Of a DNA stretch of 64,000 bases, positions 26,480 through 36,689 are shown piece after piece. A program made the position numbers and the translations under genes. Under the pieces are notes generated by a model. That model saw only the letters and a list, made by a program, of their open reading frames with translations. It was not told the origin of the DNA and did no database searches. The DNA comes from Virgibacillus litoralis (GTDB lineage Bacteria > Bacillota > Bacilli > Bacillales > Amphibacillaceae), in NCBI RefSeq assembly GCF_017873675.1, contig NZ_JAGGKK010000002.1, positions 246,732 to 310,731 on the forward strand, read 5' to 3'. Position 1 is the stretch's first letter. Each line of letters begins with the position of its first letter.

Positions 26480-27751
26480 CTATTTATAACTTATAAGGAA
26501 ATACTTTTTCTTTCCGCGTCTTATTATTGTAAACATATCATCAATACGGTCTTCTTCACTAATAACGTACTGCAACTCTTGCTGACGCTCACCATTTATA
26601 TAAATTGCTCCATTTTTAATATCTTCTCTTGCTTGTCGCTTTGATGATGAAATAGAAGCGTTAACTAAAAGATCGATTAAGCCTATTTCTTCTTTAGGGG
26701 CATCGTGAGCAGGAACACCTTTAAAACCCTGCTTAATATCTCCGGCTGATAGTTCTTTTAAATTTCCGCTGAAAAGTGATGCTGATATTTTCTGTGCTTG
26801 TTCAAGGGCTTCCTGACTATGAACTTCGCGAGTCATCTCTTCAGCTAAACGTTTTTGTGCCAAACGATTCTCAGGGTTGTTCTCTACTTCTTTTTGTAAC
26901 TGTTCCAATTCTTCCTGATCGAGAAATGTAAAGTAATATAAGAATTTCATTACATCACGATCATCAGCATTAAACCAAAATTGATAAAATTCATATGGTG
27001 TTGTTTTTTCTGGATCTAACCAGATAGAACCACCTGCTGTTTTACCAAACTTGGAACCATCAGCTTTTGTAATCAGTGGTACAGTTAAACCAAACACTTT
27101 TGTTTCCTCGTCCATTTCTTCTCTGGAACGACGAATCAGTTCCATACCAGCAGTTATATTCCCCCATTGATCACTGCCGCCAATTTGCATAGTACAATTT
27201 TCTTGTTCATATAATTTAAGATAGTCTAAAGATTGAAGGATCATGTAACTAAACTCTGTATAAGATATGCCTTGTTCAATCCGAGCTGATACAGATTCCT
27301 TGCCAAGCATGTAGTTGATACCAAAATGCTTTCCCGCATCCCGCAAAAAGTCAATAACAGTCATACTTGCAAGCCAATCATGGTTATTACGGGCAACAGC
27401 AGCATTTGACCCACTATCAAAATCAAGCAGTTTTGCTAATTGCTGTTTAATCTTTTCACTGTAACCTTTTACAACGGTCGCTTCGTTCAGTGATCGTTCA
27501 GTGGAACGACCGCTTGGATCACCAATCATTCCTGTTCCGCCACCAATCAATGCTATTGGTCGATGTCCAGCCTTCTGAAACCTTTTTAACATTGTGATAG
27601 GCAGCAAATGTCCTATATGTAAACTATCAGCAGTCGGATCAAACCCACAATATAATGTTACCTGATTCTCTTCCAAATGCTTGGTTAACCCCTCCGTATC
27701 AGTAGTCTGATGAATCAAATTGCGTTTTTCCAAATCCTTTAAAATATCCAT
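26480..27751 (-). CDS. tyrS: Tyrosyl-tRNA synthetase
   Basis: 423 residues from ATG 27751, with GGAG at ten bases; a GTG three codons earlier at 27760 is the alternative. Class I synthetase: DSLHIGHLLP (HIGH), YTEFSYMILQSLDYLKLY with tyrosine-binding residues, KFGKTAGG (KMSKS equivalent), and a C-terminal S4-like RNA-binding domain (about 355-420). Charges tRNA-Tyr. Expressed behind a T-box leader. Confidence 0.98.
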   Translation of the reverse strand: MDILKDLEKRNLIHQTTDTEGLTKHLEENQVTLYCGFDPTADSLHIGHLLPITMLKRFQKAGHRPIALIGGGTGMIGDPSGRSTERSLNEATVVKGYSEKIKQQLAKLLDFDSGSNAAVARNNHDWLASMTVIDFLRDAGKHFGINYMLGKESVSARIEQGISYTEFSYMILQSLDYLKLYEQENCTMQIGGSDQWGNITAGMELIRRSREEMDEETKVFGLTVPLITKADGSKFGKTAGGSIWLDPEKTTPYEFYQFWFNADDRDVMKFLYYFTFLDQEELEQLQKEVENNPENRLAQKRLAEEMTREVHSQEALEQAQKISASLFSGNLKELSAGDIKQGFKGVPAHDAPKEEIGLIDLLVNASISSSKRQAREDIKNGAIYINGERQQELQYVISEEDRIDDMFTIIRRGKKKYFLISYK

Positions 27752-27799
27752 TTTCTTCACTCTCCATCTTTTACTATTAATACTATCTTAATTACAAAT

Positions 27800-28035
27800 A
27801 AAAAAACCCATCCCTAATATAAATAAGGGACGAGTTTACGCTCGCGGTACCACCCTTGTTGCACATGCCACCTTGGGATTGTTAACGATGATATCACCGT
27901 CTTCTTTTGTAAATAGGAAGAAACTCCAGATTGTAATTCGCCTGCAAATATATACTAACTCTCACCAACCGTTAGCTCTCTTAAAAATTGAATTGCAAAA
28001 CTACTGCGATCCTTCAACGTATTTTATTATACTAT
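27800..28035 (-). promoter_or_regulatory. T-box leader of tyrS
   Basis: On the minus strand the sequence carries a stem I region with AGAGAGCTAACGGTTGGTGAG, the T-box core AAGGGTGGTACCGCG (27843-27857) and a terminator stem (27807-27833, arms CCCTTAT/ATTAGGG, then GGGTTTTTTT). In the specifier loop GCGAATTACAAT the TAC at 27933-27935 is the likely Tyr codon, followed by the usual purine. Uncharged tRNA-Tyr should pair with TAC and with the core and allow read-through into tyrS. Confidence 0.92.
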
Positions 28036-28146
28036 TATTTATTCATATCATATTCTCATAGTAAACGCAATATATTTACATATTTCCTTCTATACCTAGT
28101 ACATCAATTATGCTATAATTAATGTTGGAATTTAGGAGGTCTTAAT

Positions 28147-31100
28147 ATGGATTATAAACAATTATTTCAAAAATATAAAGAAAAAACAAAGTCAATTTGG
28201 GCAACTGGAAAAGTTCAAAAATCATCACGTATTACATATGATGTGTTCTGGAACGTAGTCTTGTTTTTCGTTATTATAGGTGCGGTTGGACTCATTTTTG
28301 CAGGCGGTGTAGGTGCAGGTTACTTTGCTTCACTTGTTAAAGATGAACCTGTTCGAAGCTATGCAAGCATGGAAAAAGATATATATAATTATGAGGAAAC
28401 CTCAAAGTTATACTTTTCCGGAAATAAATACATCGGTGATATCCGTTCTGATATACATAGAGAAGAAGTTAAATTAAAAAATGTCTCAGATATCCTGAAG
28501 GATGCTGTAGTTGCAACCGAAGATGAATATTTTAATGATCATAAGGGAATTGTTCCAAAAGCAATTGTCCGTGCACTAGTACAGGAAGCAACTAATGCCG
28601 CAGTAAAAACAGGAGGAAGTACGCTAACCCAACAACTTATCAAAAACCAAATTCTAACAAATGAAGTATCATTTGAACGTAAGGCAAAAGAAATTTTATT
28701 AGCACTACGTTTGGAGCGCTTTTTTGATAAAGACGAAATTCTTGAGGCTTATTTAAATATAGTCCCGTATGGACGGGATGCTTCAGGTGGAAATATTGCC
28801 GGGATTCAGACTGCTGCTCAAGGAATATTTGGTGTTAATGCTTCTGAGGTTAATTTACCCCAAGCAGCATACCTTGCAGGACTTCCACAAAGTCCGTCAA
28901 GGTACACCCCTTTCAAGAACAGTGGTGGGTTAAAGAGCAAAGAAGGGATGCAGGCTGGACTAAATCGAATGAAATCAGTTTTAAACAGAATGTATGAGTC
29001 AGGTAGTATTTCAAAAAAACAATATGAAAAGGCTATGAACTACGATATTGTTGCAGATTTCTCTAAAGAGTCGCAATCACCCATTGAAAAATATCCATAC
29101 CTGACATTCGATGCTGAAAAAAGGGCAAAGAAAATAATTCTAAAATATATTGCCAAAGATGATGGATATTCAATGGAGGACCTGAACAATGATGAACAGT
29201 TAATGGAAGAATATAAAATATTAGCTGATCGTGCATTGCGTAAAAATGGTTATAAAATCCATACAACAATCGATAAAAAAACACATGACGTGTTTAAAAA
29301 AGTAATTAAGAAGTATGAAACATACGGTCCTGATTGGAAAGGTAAAGTTGTTATAAATAAAGAGACTGGTGAAACTGAAACTATAACCCAGCCAATTGAA
29401 ACTGGCGGGATATTAATTGAAAACAGTACAGGAAGAATTATTAGCTTTGTTGGTGGCCGTGAGTATACTGAAAAAGACCAATTAAATTATGCAACAGATG
29501 TAATTCGTTCAAATGGTAGTACTATGAAGCCAATACTCACCTACGCTCCAGCAATGGAAAAGGGATTTATACAACCCGGAACACCAGTAGCTGATGTCAA
29601 AACAACTTATTCCACACCTGTAGGTTCCTATACACCTGGAAACTATGGAGGAGGCTATCATGGTCTAGTATCTGCCCGTAAGGCACTTACAAATTCCTAT
29701 AATATACCTGCAATCAGAATTTATGACAAGATCAGATCGCAGGATCCGGTTAGTGAATTTTTGAATCCTATGGGAATTACAACTTTGGGTAAAAATGAAT
29801 ATGCTAACCTCTCTCTGGGAATTGGTGGTACAACCAATGGAATCTCGATTGAAGAAAATACGAATGCTTACAGTACATTTGGCAACAACGGTAAATTTGC
29901 TGATTCTTACATGATAGAAAAAATTACTACAGCAGATGGTGAAGTAATATATGAACATAAAAGTAAATCAGTAGATATATACTCACCACAAACTAACTAT
30001 CTGACTCTCGATATGATGCGTGATGTTATCAGCAGTGGAACTGCAGCATATTTAAACTCACAATTGAAGTATAATGGAGTTGATTGGGCTGGGAAAACTG
30101 GTACATCACAAGATAAAAAGGACACATGGTTTGTTGCAACCAATCCAAATGTCACATTTGGAACATGGATGGGATATGAAATTGGAAAATCACTTGAATG
30201 CCCTAGTTGCTCATTAGGATACAGTAGCAGAAACGTAAAACTCTGGGCAAAATTGATTAACGCAGCTTCTGATGTTAATCCAGAATTAGTTGCACCTAAA
30301 AAGAATTTCGAACGTCCCGGTGGAATTGTGTCACGAAGCTATTGTGCAATATCCGGTATGCTCCCATCAGATTTATGTGAAAAAGCTGGTTTAGTAAAAA
30401 CCGACTTATTTAACGCTAAATATGTACCGACCAAAGAAGATGACAGTCTTGTCAAAGGAACATATGTCATGGTTGATGGTAAAGCAGTGATAGCTGGTGA
30501 AAATACACCAAAGGAATTTACTGAGGGAGACGGAATAACATTCAACCCGGAATTTCTTAAAAGAAAAGGCTATGACAAACTTGATGATATAACACAACTT
30601 TATCCAAGAACTAATCGTGAAAAGTGGGAGAAAATCAGTTTACCAGAGTCAGAAGTTGATGATGGTACAATAGAAGACGATGGAAAGAAACCTTCTGCTC
30701 CTGCTTCAGTTGCAGGATCCGGAAATAAGCTAACTTGGAAAAAATCCAGCAGCAAAGATGTTGTAGGGTACCGCATCTATCGTGCGAAGAGTCCTGAAGA
30801 TAGCTTTAGCCTCGTTGGTAACACAACTGAGACCAGCTTTGGTATTTCCAAAGGTAAGGCTGTATACCATGTGAAAGCTGTAGATTACTTCGGATTAGAA
30901 TCAACTGCATCAAAAGAAATTATTGTTGGTGACTTTTCAGAACCTGAAGAACCTGAGGAACCTGAAGATAATAAACCTGAGACTGCTAAACCTGTTACAC
31001 ATGTCACAGCAAAACACGAGAAGAAAAACATCACAGTCTCATGGAATCACAGTGAAAAGGCAACATTCGAAATAACGTTAACTGGTAAAAGTTATAATAA

Positions 31101-31263
31101 AAAGGAATCAACTAAAAATAAGAGTTATTCATTCGCAGATATCCCACCAAATGGTGAAAAATATAGTGGAACAGTAACTGCAATAGTAGATGGAAAACCG
31201 AGCAAGTCTGTCTCGTTCACTGTCACTGCTAATAAAAAACAAAATGAGGAATCAAACGAATAA
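28147..31263 (+). CDS. Class A penicillin-binding protein with C-terminal fibronectin-like domains
   Basis: 1038 residues, ATG at 28147 after TTAGGAGG. Cytosolic tail, one membrane helix (about 37-62), GT51 transglycosylase domain (TEDEYFNDHKG, GGSTLTQQLIKN), transpeptidase domain with STMK (about 459), NSYNIPA (SxN) and KTGT (about 650), then a fibronectin type III-like domain (from about 850, KLTWKKSSSKDVVGYRIYRA), an EPEEPEEPED linker and a second beta domain to the C-terminus. Polymerises and crosslinks peptidoglycan outside the membrane. The gene lies between tyrS and acuA, where acsA stands in B. subtilis. Confidence 0.93.
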   Translation: MDYKQLFQKYKEKTKSIWATGKVQKSSRITYDVFWNVVLFFVIIGAVGLIFAGGVGAGYFASLVKDEPVRSYASMEKDIYNYEETSKLYFSGNKYIGDIRSDIHREEVKLKNVSDILKDAVVATEDEYFNDHKGIVPKAIVRALVQEATNAAVKTGGSTLTQQLIKNQILTNEVSFERKAKEILLALRLERFFDKDEILEAYLNIVPYGRDASGGNIAGIQTAAQGIFGVNASEVNLPQAAYLAGLPQSPSRYTPFKNSGGLKSKEGMQAGLNRMKSVLNRMYESGSISKKQYEKAMNYDIVADFSKESQSPIEKYPYLTFDAEKRAKKIILKYIAKDDGYSMEDLNNDEQLMEEYKILADRALRKNGYKIHTTIDKKTHDVFKKVIKKYETYGPDWKGKVVINKETGETETITQPIETGGILIENSTGRIISFVGGREYTEKDQLNYATDVIRSNGSTMKPILTYAPAMEKGFIQPGTPVADVKTTYSTPVGSYTPGNYGGGYHGLVSARKALTNSYNIPAIRIYDKIRSQDPVSEFLNPMGITTLGKNEYANLSLGIGGTTNGISIEENTNAYSTFGNNGKFADSYMIEKITTADGEVIYEHKSKSVDIYSPQTNYLTLDMMRDVISSGTAAYLNSQLKYNGVDWAGKTGTSQDKKDTWFVATNPNVTFGTWMGYEIGKSLECPSCSLGYSSRNVKLWAKLINAASDVNPELVAPKKNFERPGGIVSRSYCAISGMLPSDLCEKAGLVKTDLFNAKYVPTKEDDSLVKGTYVMVDGKAVIAGENTPKEFTEGDGITFNPEFLKRKGYDKLDDITQLYPRTNREKWEKISLPESEVDDGTIEDDGKKPSAPASVAGSGNKLTWKKSSSKDVVGYRIYRAKSPEDSFSLVGNTTETSFGISKGKAVYHVKAVDYFGLESTASKEIIVGDFSEPEEPEEPEDNKPETAKPVTHVTAKHEKKNITVSWNHSEKATFEITLTGKSYNKKESTKNKSYSFADIPPNGEKYSGTVTAIVDGKPSKSVSFTVTANKKQNEESNE

Positions 31264-31266
31264 CCG

Positions 31267-31303
31267 ACAGGCGGCGCTATGAAAGTGTCGCCTGTTTTAT
31301 TTT
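31267..31303 (+). terminator. Terminator of the PBP gene
   Basis: Arms ACAGGCGGCGC and GTGTCGCCTGT (two G-T pairs) followed by TTTTATTTT. Confidence 0.8.
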
Positions 31304-31384
31304 AAGTTTTTACTAAAAATGCCAGTAGTTATACTGTATAATAGAATGATATAAAGAATACTTCTTAAATAAGGCGGTGAAAAA

Positions 31385-32038
31385 ATGAATCATGTTAAAA
31401 CGTATCATTCAGTCACACGCGACACTCCAAATGGACCAGTCATCATCGAAGGACCGCTTTCTTCCACGGAATTAATGAAATATTATTTTCATGAACAATT
31501 AACTGCATTCCGACCTGCTCCCAAACAATTTGAGGCTATTTCAAGTATTGCTGACTTTCCTGAGGGGAGAATCATAGTTGCTAGAACTGATGACACCATT
31601 GTTGGCTATGTAACTTATTTACATCCTGATCCTCTCGAACGCTGGTCTGAATTTAATATGGAAGACCTTATTGAACTTGGTGCAATTGAAATCATTCCAA
31701 AGTATCGTGGATCTGGAGTTGCCTCAAGCATATTAAAAGTATCCATAATGGATGATTATATGGAAAATTATATCCTAATATCAACCGAATATTATTGGCA
31801 TTGGGACCTTGAAGGCACGAGGTTGAGTATCTGGAATTATCGTAAGGTAATGGAAAAGATGATGGCTGCAGGCGGACTCCTTCCTGCCCCAACGGATGAT
31901 CCGGAAATTATATCTCATCCAGCTAATTGTTTAATGGTGCGAATCGGAAAAAATGTACCAGAAGAATCAATCAAACAGTTTGATAAACTCCGGTTTTTAC
32001 AGCGACAACAATACCGTGATATGAGGGAGGGTTTATAA
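31385..32038 (+). CDS. acuA: Protein acetyltransferase AcuA
   Basis: 217 residues, ATG at 31385 behind GGCGGTG. GNAT fold: GYVTYLHPDP and ELGAIEIIPKYRGSGVASSIL (acetyl-CoA-binding motif A, RGSGVAS). In B. subtilis AcuA acetylates and inactivates acetyl-CoA synthetase AcsA, reversed by AcuC and SrtN. First gene of acuABC; acsA itself is not in the window. acuB starts immediately after its stop. Confidence 0.93.
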   Translation: MNHVKTYHSVTRDTPNGPVIIEGPLSSTELMKYYFHEQLTAFRPAPKQFEAISSIADFPEGRIIVARTDDTIVGYVTYLHPDPLERWSEFNMEDLIELGAIEIIPKYRGSGVASSILKVSIMDDYMENYILISTEYYWHWDLEGTRLSIWNYRKVMEKMMAAGGLLPAPTDDPEIISHPANCLMVRIGKNVPEESIKQFDKLRFLQRQQYRDMREGL

Positions 32039-32689
32039 ATGCTCGTAGAAGAAATTATGAAAAAGGAAATAATTACACTACCTAAAACCGCTTCAATTGC
32101 TGAAGCATTACAATTACTTCATGAGAATCGAATTAGACACATTCCGATCATTGACGATAACCGTTGTGTGATAGGAATTGTATCTGACCGAGATGTACGT
32201 GATGCATCACCATCCATTTTAAAAAAGGATGCAGACCAAAGTACTCTCGAAAATGAAATTCAATCGATTATGACGCAAGATGTCATCACAGTTCATCCTC
32301 TTGATTTTGTGGAGGAAATTGCTCGAGTATTTTATGATGAAGCATTCGCATGCCTACCAGTAGTTAGGGAAAATAAATTAGTAGGAATTATTACTGAAAG
32401 AGATATGCTTCATACGTTTATTCAACTTACCGGTACAAATGTTCAAAGCTCACAAATTGAAATTAAAGTCCCGCATAAACCAGGAATTTTACCTGAGGTA
32501 GCAGCAATTTTTGGAGCTCGTAAAGCAAACATTACATCCGTTTTAATATATCCTTATAATAATGATCCGAATTTTAAAATTCTCGTTTTCCGCATACAGA
32601 CCATGAATCCTATGCCAGTTGTGCATGACTTACGGGACGCTGGCTATGATCTAATGTGGCCAAATAATATTGCGGAGCCAAAAGTATGA
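32039..32689 (+). CDS. acuB: Acetoin-utilisation protein AcuB, CBS and ACT domains
   Basis: 216 residues, ATG at 32039 directly after the acuA stop, GGGAGGG upstream. Two CBS domains (about 1-130, DNRCVIGIVSDRDV and ENKLVGIITERDM) followed by an ACT domain (IEIKVPHKPGILPEVAAIFG). A likely nucleotide- or metabolite-sensing partner of AcuA/AcuC; exact ligand unknown. Stop overlaps the acuC start (ATGA). Confidence 0.92.
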   Translation: MLVEEIMKKEIITLPKTASIAEALQLLHENRIRHIPIIDDNRCVIGIVSDRDVRDASPSILKKDADQSTLENEIQSIMTQDVITVHPLDFVEEIARVFYDEAFACLPVVRENKLVGIITERDMLHTFIQLTGTNVQSSQIEIKVPHKPGILPEVAAIFGARKANITSVLIYPYNNDPNFKILVFRIQTMNPMPVVHDLRDAGYDLMWPNNIAEPKV

Positions 32690-33852
32690 CTTGTAAAGCG
32701 TCATTTGTTTACTCTAATAAATTCTTAGACTACCAATTTCATTCGGATCATCCATTTAATCAAAAAAGAGTATTATTAGCAAAGGAATTATTAGAAGATA
32801 TAAATCTTTTAACGAATACGGATATTATCAAACCTCGTACTGCTACCGAAGAGGAACTTGCACTTTTTCATGACTTGTCTTATATTCAGGCTGTTCAAAA
32901 GGCAAGCAATGGCAAAATGCAAACTGATGAAGGATTAGAATATGGGATTGGAACAGAAGATACACCCATTTTTAATGGAATGCATGAAGCATCAAGCTAC
33001 TTGGTAGGCGGTACCCTGACTGCAATAGATTCCGTATTGCAGGGTAAGTCAGATCATGCTTTAAATCTAGGCGGTGGTCTCCATCATGGCTTCCAAAGAA
33101 AAGCAAGTGGCTTTTGTATTTATAATGATGGCGCTGTAGCTATTAAGTACATTCGTGAAAAATACGATTTGAAAGTTTTATACGTAGATACTGATGCACA
33201 TCACGGGGATGGTGTCCAATGGGCATTTTATGATGATCCAAATGTGTGCACTTTTTCCATTCATGAAACTGGCAGATACCTTTTTCCTGGTACAGGTAAC
33301 GTTAACGAGCGTGGAATAAAAGAAGGACATGGCTATTCTTTTAACATTCCAATCGATGCATTTACAGAAGATGAATCATTTATAAATCTATATGAATCCG
33401 CTTTCAGGGAGATTGCTGAATATTTCAAGCCTGATGTCATCTTGACACAGAATGGTGCAGATGCACACATGTATGACCCACTAACACATCTATGTGCAAC
33501 GATGGACATTTTTGAGAGAATTCCTCTATTAGCACATGAATTAGCACATCAATACTGTAATGGACGCTGGATTGCGCTAGGTGGCGGCGGATATGATATG
33601 TGGAGGGTCATACCCAGAGCATGGGCTCAAATATGGAGCGTAATGAAAACAGATAATGTTCAAAAAGGCAACTTACCTTCAGTTTGGCAATCCAAATGGC
33701 AAAAGGAATCACCTGTTACATTACCTGCTCACTGGCATGATAACAAAAGTATTGTACCAACAATACCAAGAAAGGCGGATATTACCGAAAAGAATGAAAA
33801 GGCACTTCAAAGTGCTTTAAAATACGCAAAAAATATACAAAATAACATTTAA
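32686..33852 (+). CDS. acuC: Histone-deacetylase-like AcuC
   Basis: 388 residues; ATG at 32686 overlaps the acuB stop. Arginase/deacetylase fold: GGGLHHGF, YVDTDAHHGDGVQWAFYDD with Zn ligands, NGADAHMYDPLTHL and LGGGGYDM. Deacetylates AcsA-type lysines and so opposes AcuA. Third gene of the acuABC operon. Confidence 0.95.
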   Translation: MTCKASFVYSNKFLDYQFHSDHPFNQKRVLLAKELLEDINLLTNTDIIKPRTATEEELALFHDLSYIQAVQKASNGKMQTDEGLEYGIGTEDTPIFNGMHEASSYLVGGTLTAIDSVLQGKSDHALNLGGGLHHGFQRKASGFCIYNDGAVAIKYIREKYDLKVLYVDTDAHHGDGVQWAFYDDPNVCTFSIHETGRYLFPGTGNVNERGIKEGHGYSFNIPIDAFTEDESFINLYESAFREIAEYFKPDVILTQNGADAHMYDPLTHLCATMDIFERIPLLAHELAHQYCNGRWIALGGGGYDMWRVIPRAWAQIWSVMKTDNVQKGNLPSVWQSKWQKESPVTLPAHWHDNKSIVPTIPRKADITEKNEKALQSALKYAKNIQNNI

Positions 33853-33856
33853 TAAA

Positions 33857-33881
33857 GGAGATGATTTTTACAATCATCTCC
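33857..33881. terminator. Bidirectional terminator between acuC and motS
   Basis: Arms GGAGATGATT/AATCATCTCC around TTTAC; T-rich on both sides of the two convergent genes. Confidence 0.75.
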
Positions 33882-33889
33882 CTTCCCTT

Positions 33890-34681
33890 TTATTCCTTAT
33901 TTTGATTATTATTTTCCAAAATAACCATCTCTACACGTCTGTTCTTACTCCAATTTATTGCTGATGTATTTGGCACTATTGGTCTTGTAGCACCATATCC
34001 CACTGCAGTAAAACGCGAATCATCGAAATTATTTTCCTTTATTAAGTAGCGAATTACACTACTTGCACGTGCACCAGATAATTCCCAGTTTGACGGATAT
34101 CGAAAATTAGAGATGGGTCGGTTATCAGTATGACCTTCTACCTTTACATGATTAGGTATATTAGAAAGGAGCTTCGCAATTTTATCTAAAAAAGGCTTAC
34201 CAGAATCAACAATTATTGCCTCACCTGAATCAAACAATACACTTTCCTGTAAAACCAGTACAACTCCACGTTCAGTTCTACTTGCTGATACCACATTATT
34301 TAAGCTATTGTTATCCAAGTATTGCCCAACATCCCCCATCAATTTGTCTAAAGAATCATCAGTTTCATCCGCTGTTGTATCGTCTCGGTCATTTATATTC
34401 TCAAATTGAGTAGGATTTTCAAATTCATTCGAATTCTTACCACTTTCTTGATTACTTGTATTCTCTGTCGGGTTTTCCATCGGTACTGGTGATGGGTAGA
34501 AATCAAATATCATACGATTCTTAAACGATTCAGAAATGGCTTCAAATTTTACCAGATCTATTTGTGACATGGAAAATAGCAATATAAAAAAGACTAAGAT
34601 CAGCGTTACCATATCAGAATATGTAACCATCCATTTAGGTGCTCCGGACTTGCTGTTTCTTTTCGTACTCCTACGCTTCAT
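33890..34681 (-). CDS. motS: Flagellar motor stator protein MotS
   Basis: 263 residues, ATG at 34681 overlapping the end of motP by 11 bp. One N-terminal membrane helix with the ion-binding Asp (TYSDMVTLILVFFILLFSM), an acidic Asn/Thr-rich linker (about 60-110), and an OmpA-like peptidoglycan-binding domain (VEGHTDNRPISNFRYPSNWELS, GYGATRPIVPN). MotPS is the sodium-driven stator pair of Bacillus; it fits a saline or alkaline habitat. Same place after ccpA as in B. subtilis. Confidence 0.94.
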   Translation of the reverse strand: MKRRSTKRNSKSGAPKWMVTYSDMVTLILVFFILLFSMSQIDLVKFEAISESFKNRMIFDFYPSPVPMENPTENTSNQESGKNSNEFENPTQFENINDRDDTTADETDDSLDKLMGDVGQYLDNNSLNNVVSASRTERGVVLVLQESVLFDSGEAIIVDSGKPFLDKIAKLLSNIPNHVKVEGHTDNRPISNFRYPSNWELSGARASSVIRYLIKENNFDDSRFTAVGYGATRPIVPNTSAINWSKNRRVEMVILENNNQNKE

Positions 34682-35495
34682 TTACGCTCTCTCCTGCGTA
34701 AGCTGTTTCTTCATCAACTTCATCTTTTTTCTTCGTTTCATTTGAGAGGAAAGCACCTAGTTTTTCTTCTAAAATACGTGGGTTTTGTCCCGACTGAACA
34801 CCAATAACGCCTTCGATAATTACCTGTTTTATAAATATTTCTTCTTCCGTTTTTGTTTCTAATTTATTAGCCATCGGAATAAATACAAGATTAGCAAGAA
34901 CAGTACCATAAAGTGTTGTCAACAGTGCTACCGCCATATTTGGTCCTAACGTTGCAGGATCTGTTAAACTATTAAGCATTAGAACAAGCCCTACTAATGT
35001 TCCAATCATCCCCCACGCCGGTGCATATTCACCAGCCTTTTCGATAATAGCACGTCCTTTGTAATGCCGATCTTCCATTGCAGTCAGTTCTGCATTCATA
35101 ATATCATTTATAACCTCAGGCTCAATCCCATCAACTGCGAGCAGGATACCTTTTTTAATAAATTCATCATCAACTTCATCAAGCTCATTTTCAAGAGCTA
35201 AAATCCCTTCTCTGCGTGCACGCTCAGATAAACGTATAAATAATCCAATTAATTCTGGAAGTCGTTGGTCACTTTGGTGAAATACTTCCTTCATAACTTT
35301 AGATGTAAGCTTGATTTGATCCAATTTAAAATTAATAAATAACGACGCAAATAAACCACCAATCACAATAAAGATAGAAGCAACATCAAGGAAGGATCCC
35401 ATTCCTTGTGTGCCACCCTTTGCAAGAATTGCCAGCATAATCATAATAAATCCCAATGTAATACCGATTGGAGTTAGTATATCTCTTTTCCTCAT
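34671..35495 (-). CDS. motP: Flagellar motor stator protein MotP
   Basis: 274 residues, ATG at 35495. MotA/ExbB-type protein with four membrane helices (about 7-26, 30-50, 150-172, 182-205) and a cytosolic loop with RRGILALENELDEVDDEF. GKAGEYAPAWGMIGTLVGLVLML and PATLGPNMAVALLTTLYGT are family signatures. Pairs with MotS to form the Na+-driven stator. 66 bp after ccpA. Confidence 0.94.
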   Translation of the reverse strand: MRKRDILTPIGITLGFIMIMLAILAKGGTQGMGSFLDVASIFIVIGGLFASLFINFKLDQIKLTSKVMKEVFHQSDQRLPELIGLFIRLSERARREGILALENELDEVDDEFIKKGILLAVDGIEPEVINDIMNAELTAMEDRHYKGRAIIEKAGEYAPAWGMIGTLVGLVLMLNSLTDPATLGPNMAVALLTTLYGTVLANLVFIPMANKLETKTEEEIFIKQVIIEGVIGVQSGQNPRILEEKLGAFLSNETKKKDEVDEETAYAGESVNEA

Positions 35496-35561
35496 AATCT
35501 CGCTCCCTAAAAGCTTGTTCCCAAGACAATCTTTAACCTGTTGTTTATATCGGCATTATTT

Positions 35562-36557
35562 TTATTTTGTTGAAGTTCTTTCCACAATTCGATGTGGTAA
35601 AACTACTTTCTTCTCCTCAACTTCTTCTTTATTCATATATTTTGTCAATAAACGCATTGCAACAGCACCGATGTCATACATAGGCTGAACAATTGTGGAA
35701 AGTGTTGGACGAACCATTGTTGCCAATCTGGTATTATCAAAACCAAATACTTCCAGATCCTCTGGTACTTTATACCCCTTGTCTTGGGCTCCATGAATAA
35801 CTCCTAAAGCCATCTCATCGGAAGCAACAAATACAGCAGTCGGTCTTTCATTTAACGAAAGCAATTGTTCAACGGCTTCCAGACCAGAATCATAAGAATA
35901 ATCTCCTCTTAAGATATATTGATCATCGATGGTCTTTGACTTTTCCTTAAACGCACGTAGATAGCCATTGTATTTTTGCTGATTTATAAGTGTGTCATCT
36001 TGCCCTGATATAAATGCGATTTTTTCATTCCCTTTACCAAGCAAAAAGGAGGTTGCTTCAGATGCTGCCGCTTCATAATCAATATTTACTGATGGAATTC
36101 TGTTTGATTCATCATAAGTTGCTGCTAATACTACCGGAATTGAAGAGCTTTCAAACTGCTTCACGTGCTCGTCTGTTATATTTCCGCCCATAAATAGAAT
36201 ACCATCTACTTGTTTCTCCAGCATCGTATTAATTAACTGAAGTTCTTTGTCCTTATTTTGATCGGAATTACTTAAAATCATATTATACTTGTACATCGTA
36301 GCGATATCCTCTATTCCTCTCGCCAACTCAGCAAAGAAGATGCTTGAAATATCCGGGATAATTGTGCCTACTGTTGTTGTTTTTTTACTTGCTAGTCCAC
36401 GTGCTACAGCATTTGGACGATAACCCAACTGTTCAATGGTTGCTAAAACCTTTTTACGTGTTACAGGTTTAACATTCGGGTTTCCATTTACAACTCGTGA
36501 AACGGTTGCCATTGATACATTTGCTTCTCTAGCTACATCATATATTGTTATATTCAT
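35562..36557 (-). CDS. ccpA: Catabolite control protein A
   Basis: 331 residues, ATG at 36557 behind AGGAGG. LacI family: DNA-binding domain [29 protein letters not shown] with hinge [13 protein letters not shown], then the periplasmic-binding-like core ([37 protein letters not shown]). With HPr-Ser-P it binds cre sites and controls carbon metabolism, including ackA and acu genes in B. subtilis. Precedes motPS. Confidence 0.97.
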   Translation of the reverse strand: MNITIYDVAREANVSMATVSRVVNGNPNVKPVTRKKVLATIEQLGYRPNAVARGLASKKTTTVGTIIPDISSIFFAELARGIEDIATMYKYNMILSNSDQNKDKELQLINTMLEKQVDGILFMGGNITDEHVKQFESSSIPVVLAATYDESNRIPSVNIDYEAAASEATSFLLGKGNEKIAFISGQDDTLINQQKYNGYLRAFKEKSKTIDDQYILRGDYSYDSGLEAVEQLLSLNERPTAVFVASDEMALGVIHGAQDKGYKVPEDLEVFGFDNTRLATMVRPTLSTIVQPMYDIGAVAMRLLTKYMNKEEVEEKKVVLPHRIVERTSTK

Positions 36558-36652
36558 ACTCTAATGCCTCCTAATATAAATCCCATTACGAACTCTTTTC
36601 CATATATGATACCCCACCATGAAAAAAATTACAAAAAAAACAACAGAAAAAC

Positions 36653-36683
36653 TTAAGGCTGATCTACTTAAGACCAGCCTTAA
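36653..36683 (-). terminator. Terminator of the DAHP synthase gene
   Basis: Arms TTAAGGCTG/CAGCCTTAA around a 13-base loop, then TTTTTCTGTTG and a longer T-run on the minus strand. Confidence 0.8.
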
Positions 36684-36689
36684 ATGGAA

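Noticed and set aside
31264..31384. cre (CcpA) operator upstream of acuABC or ackA
   Set aside because: I compared both gaps with the TGWAANCGNTNWCA consensus and found no acceptable match. Absence by eye does not exclude a degenerate site.
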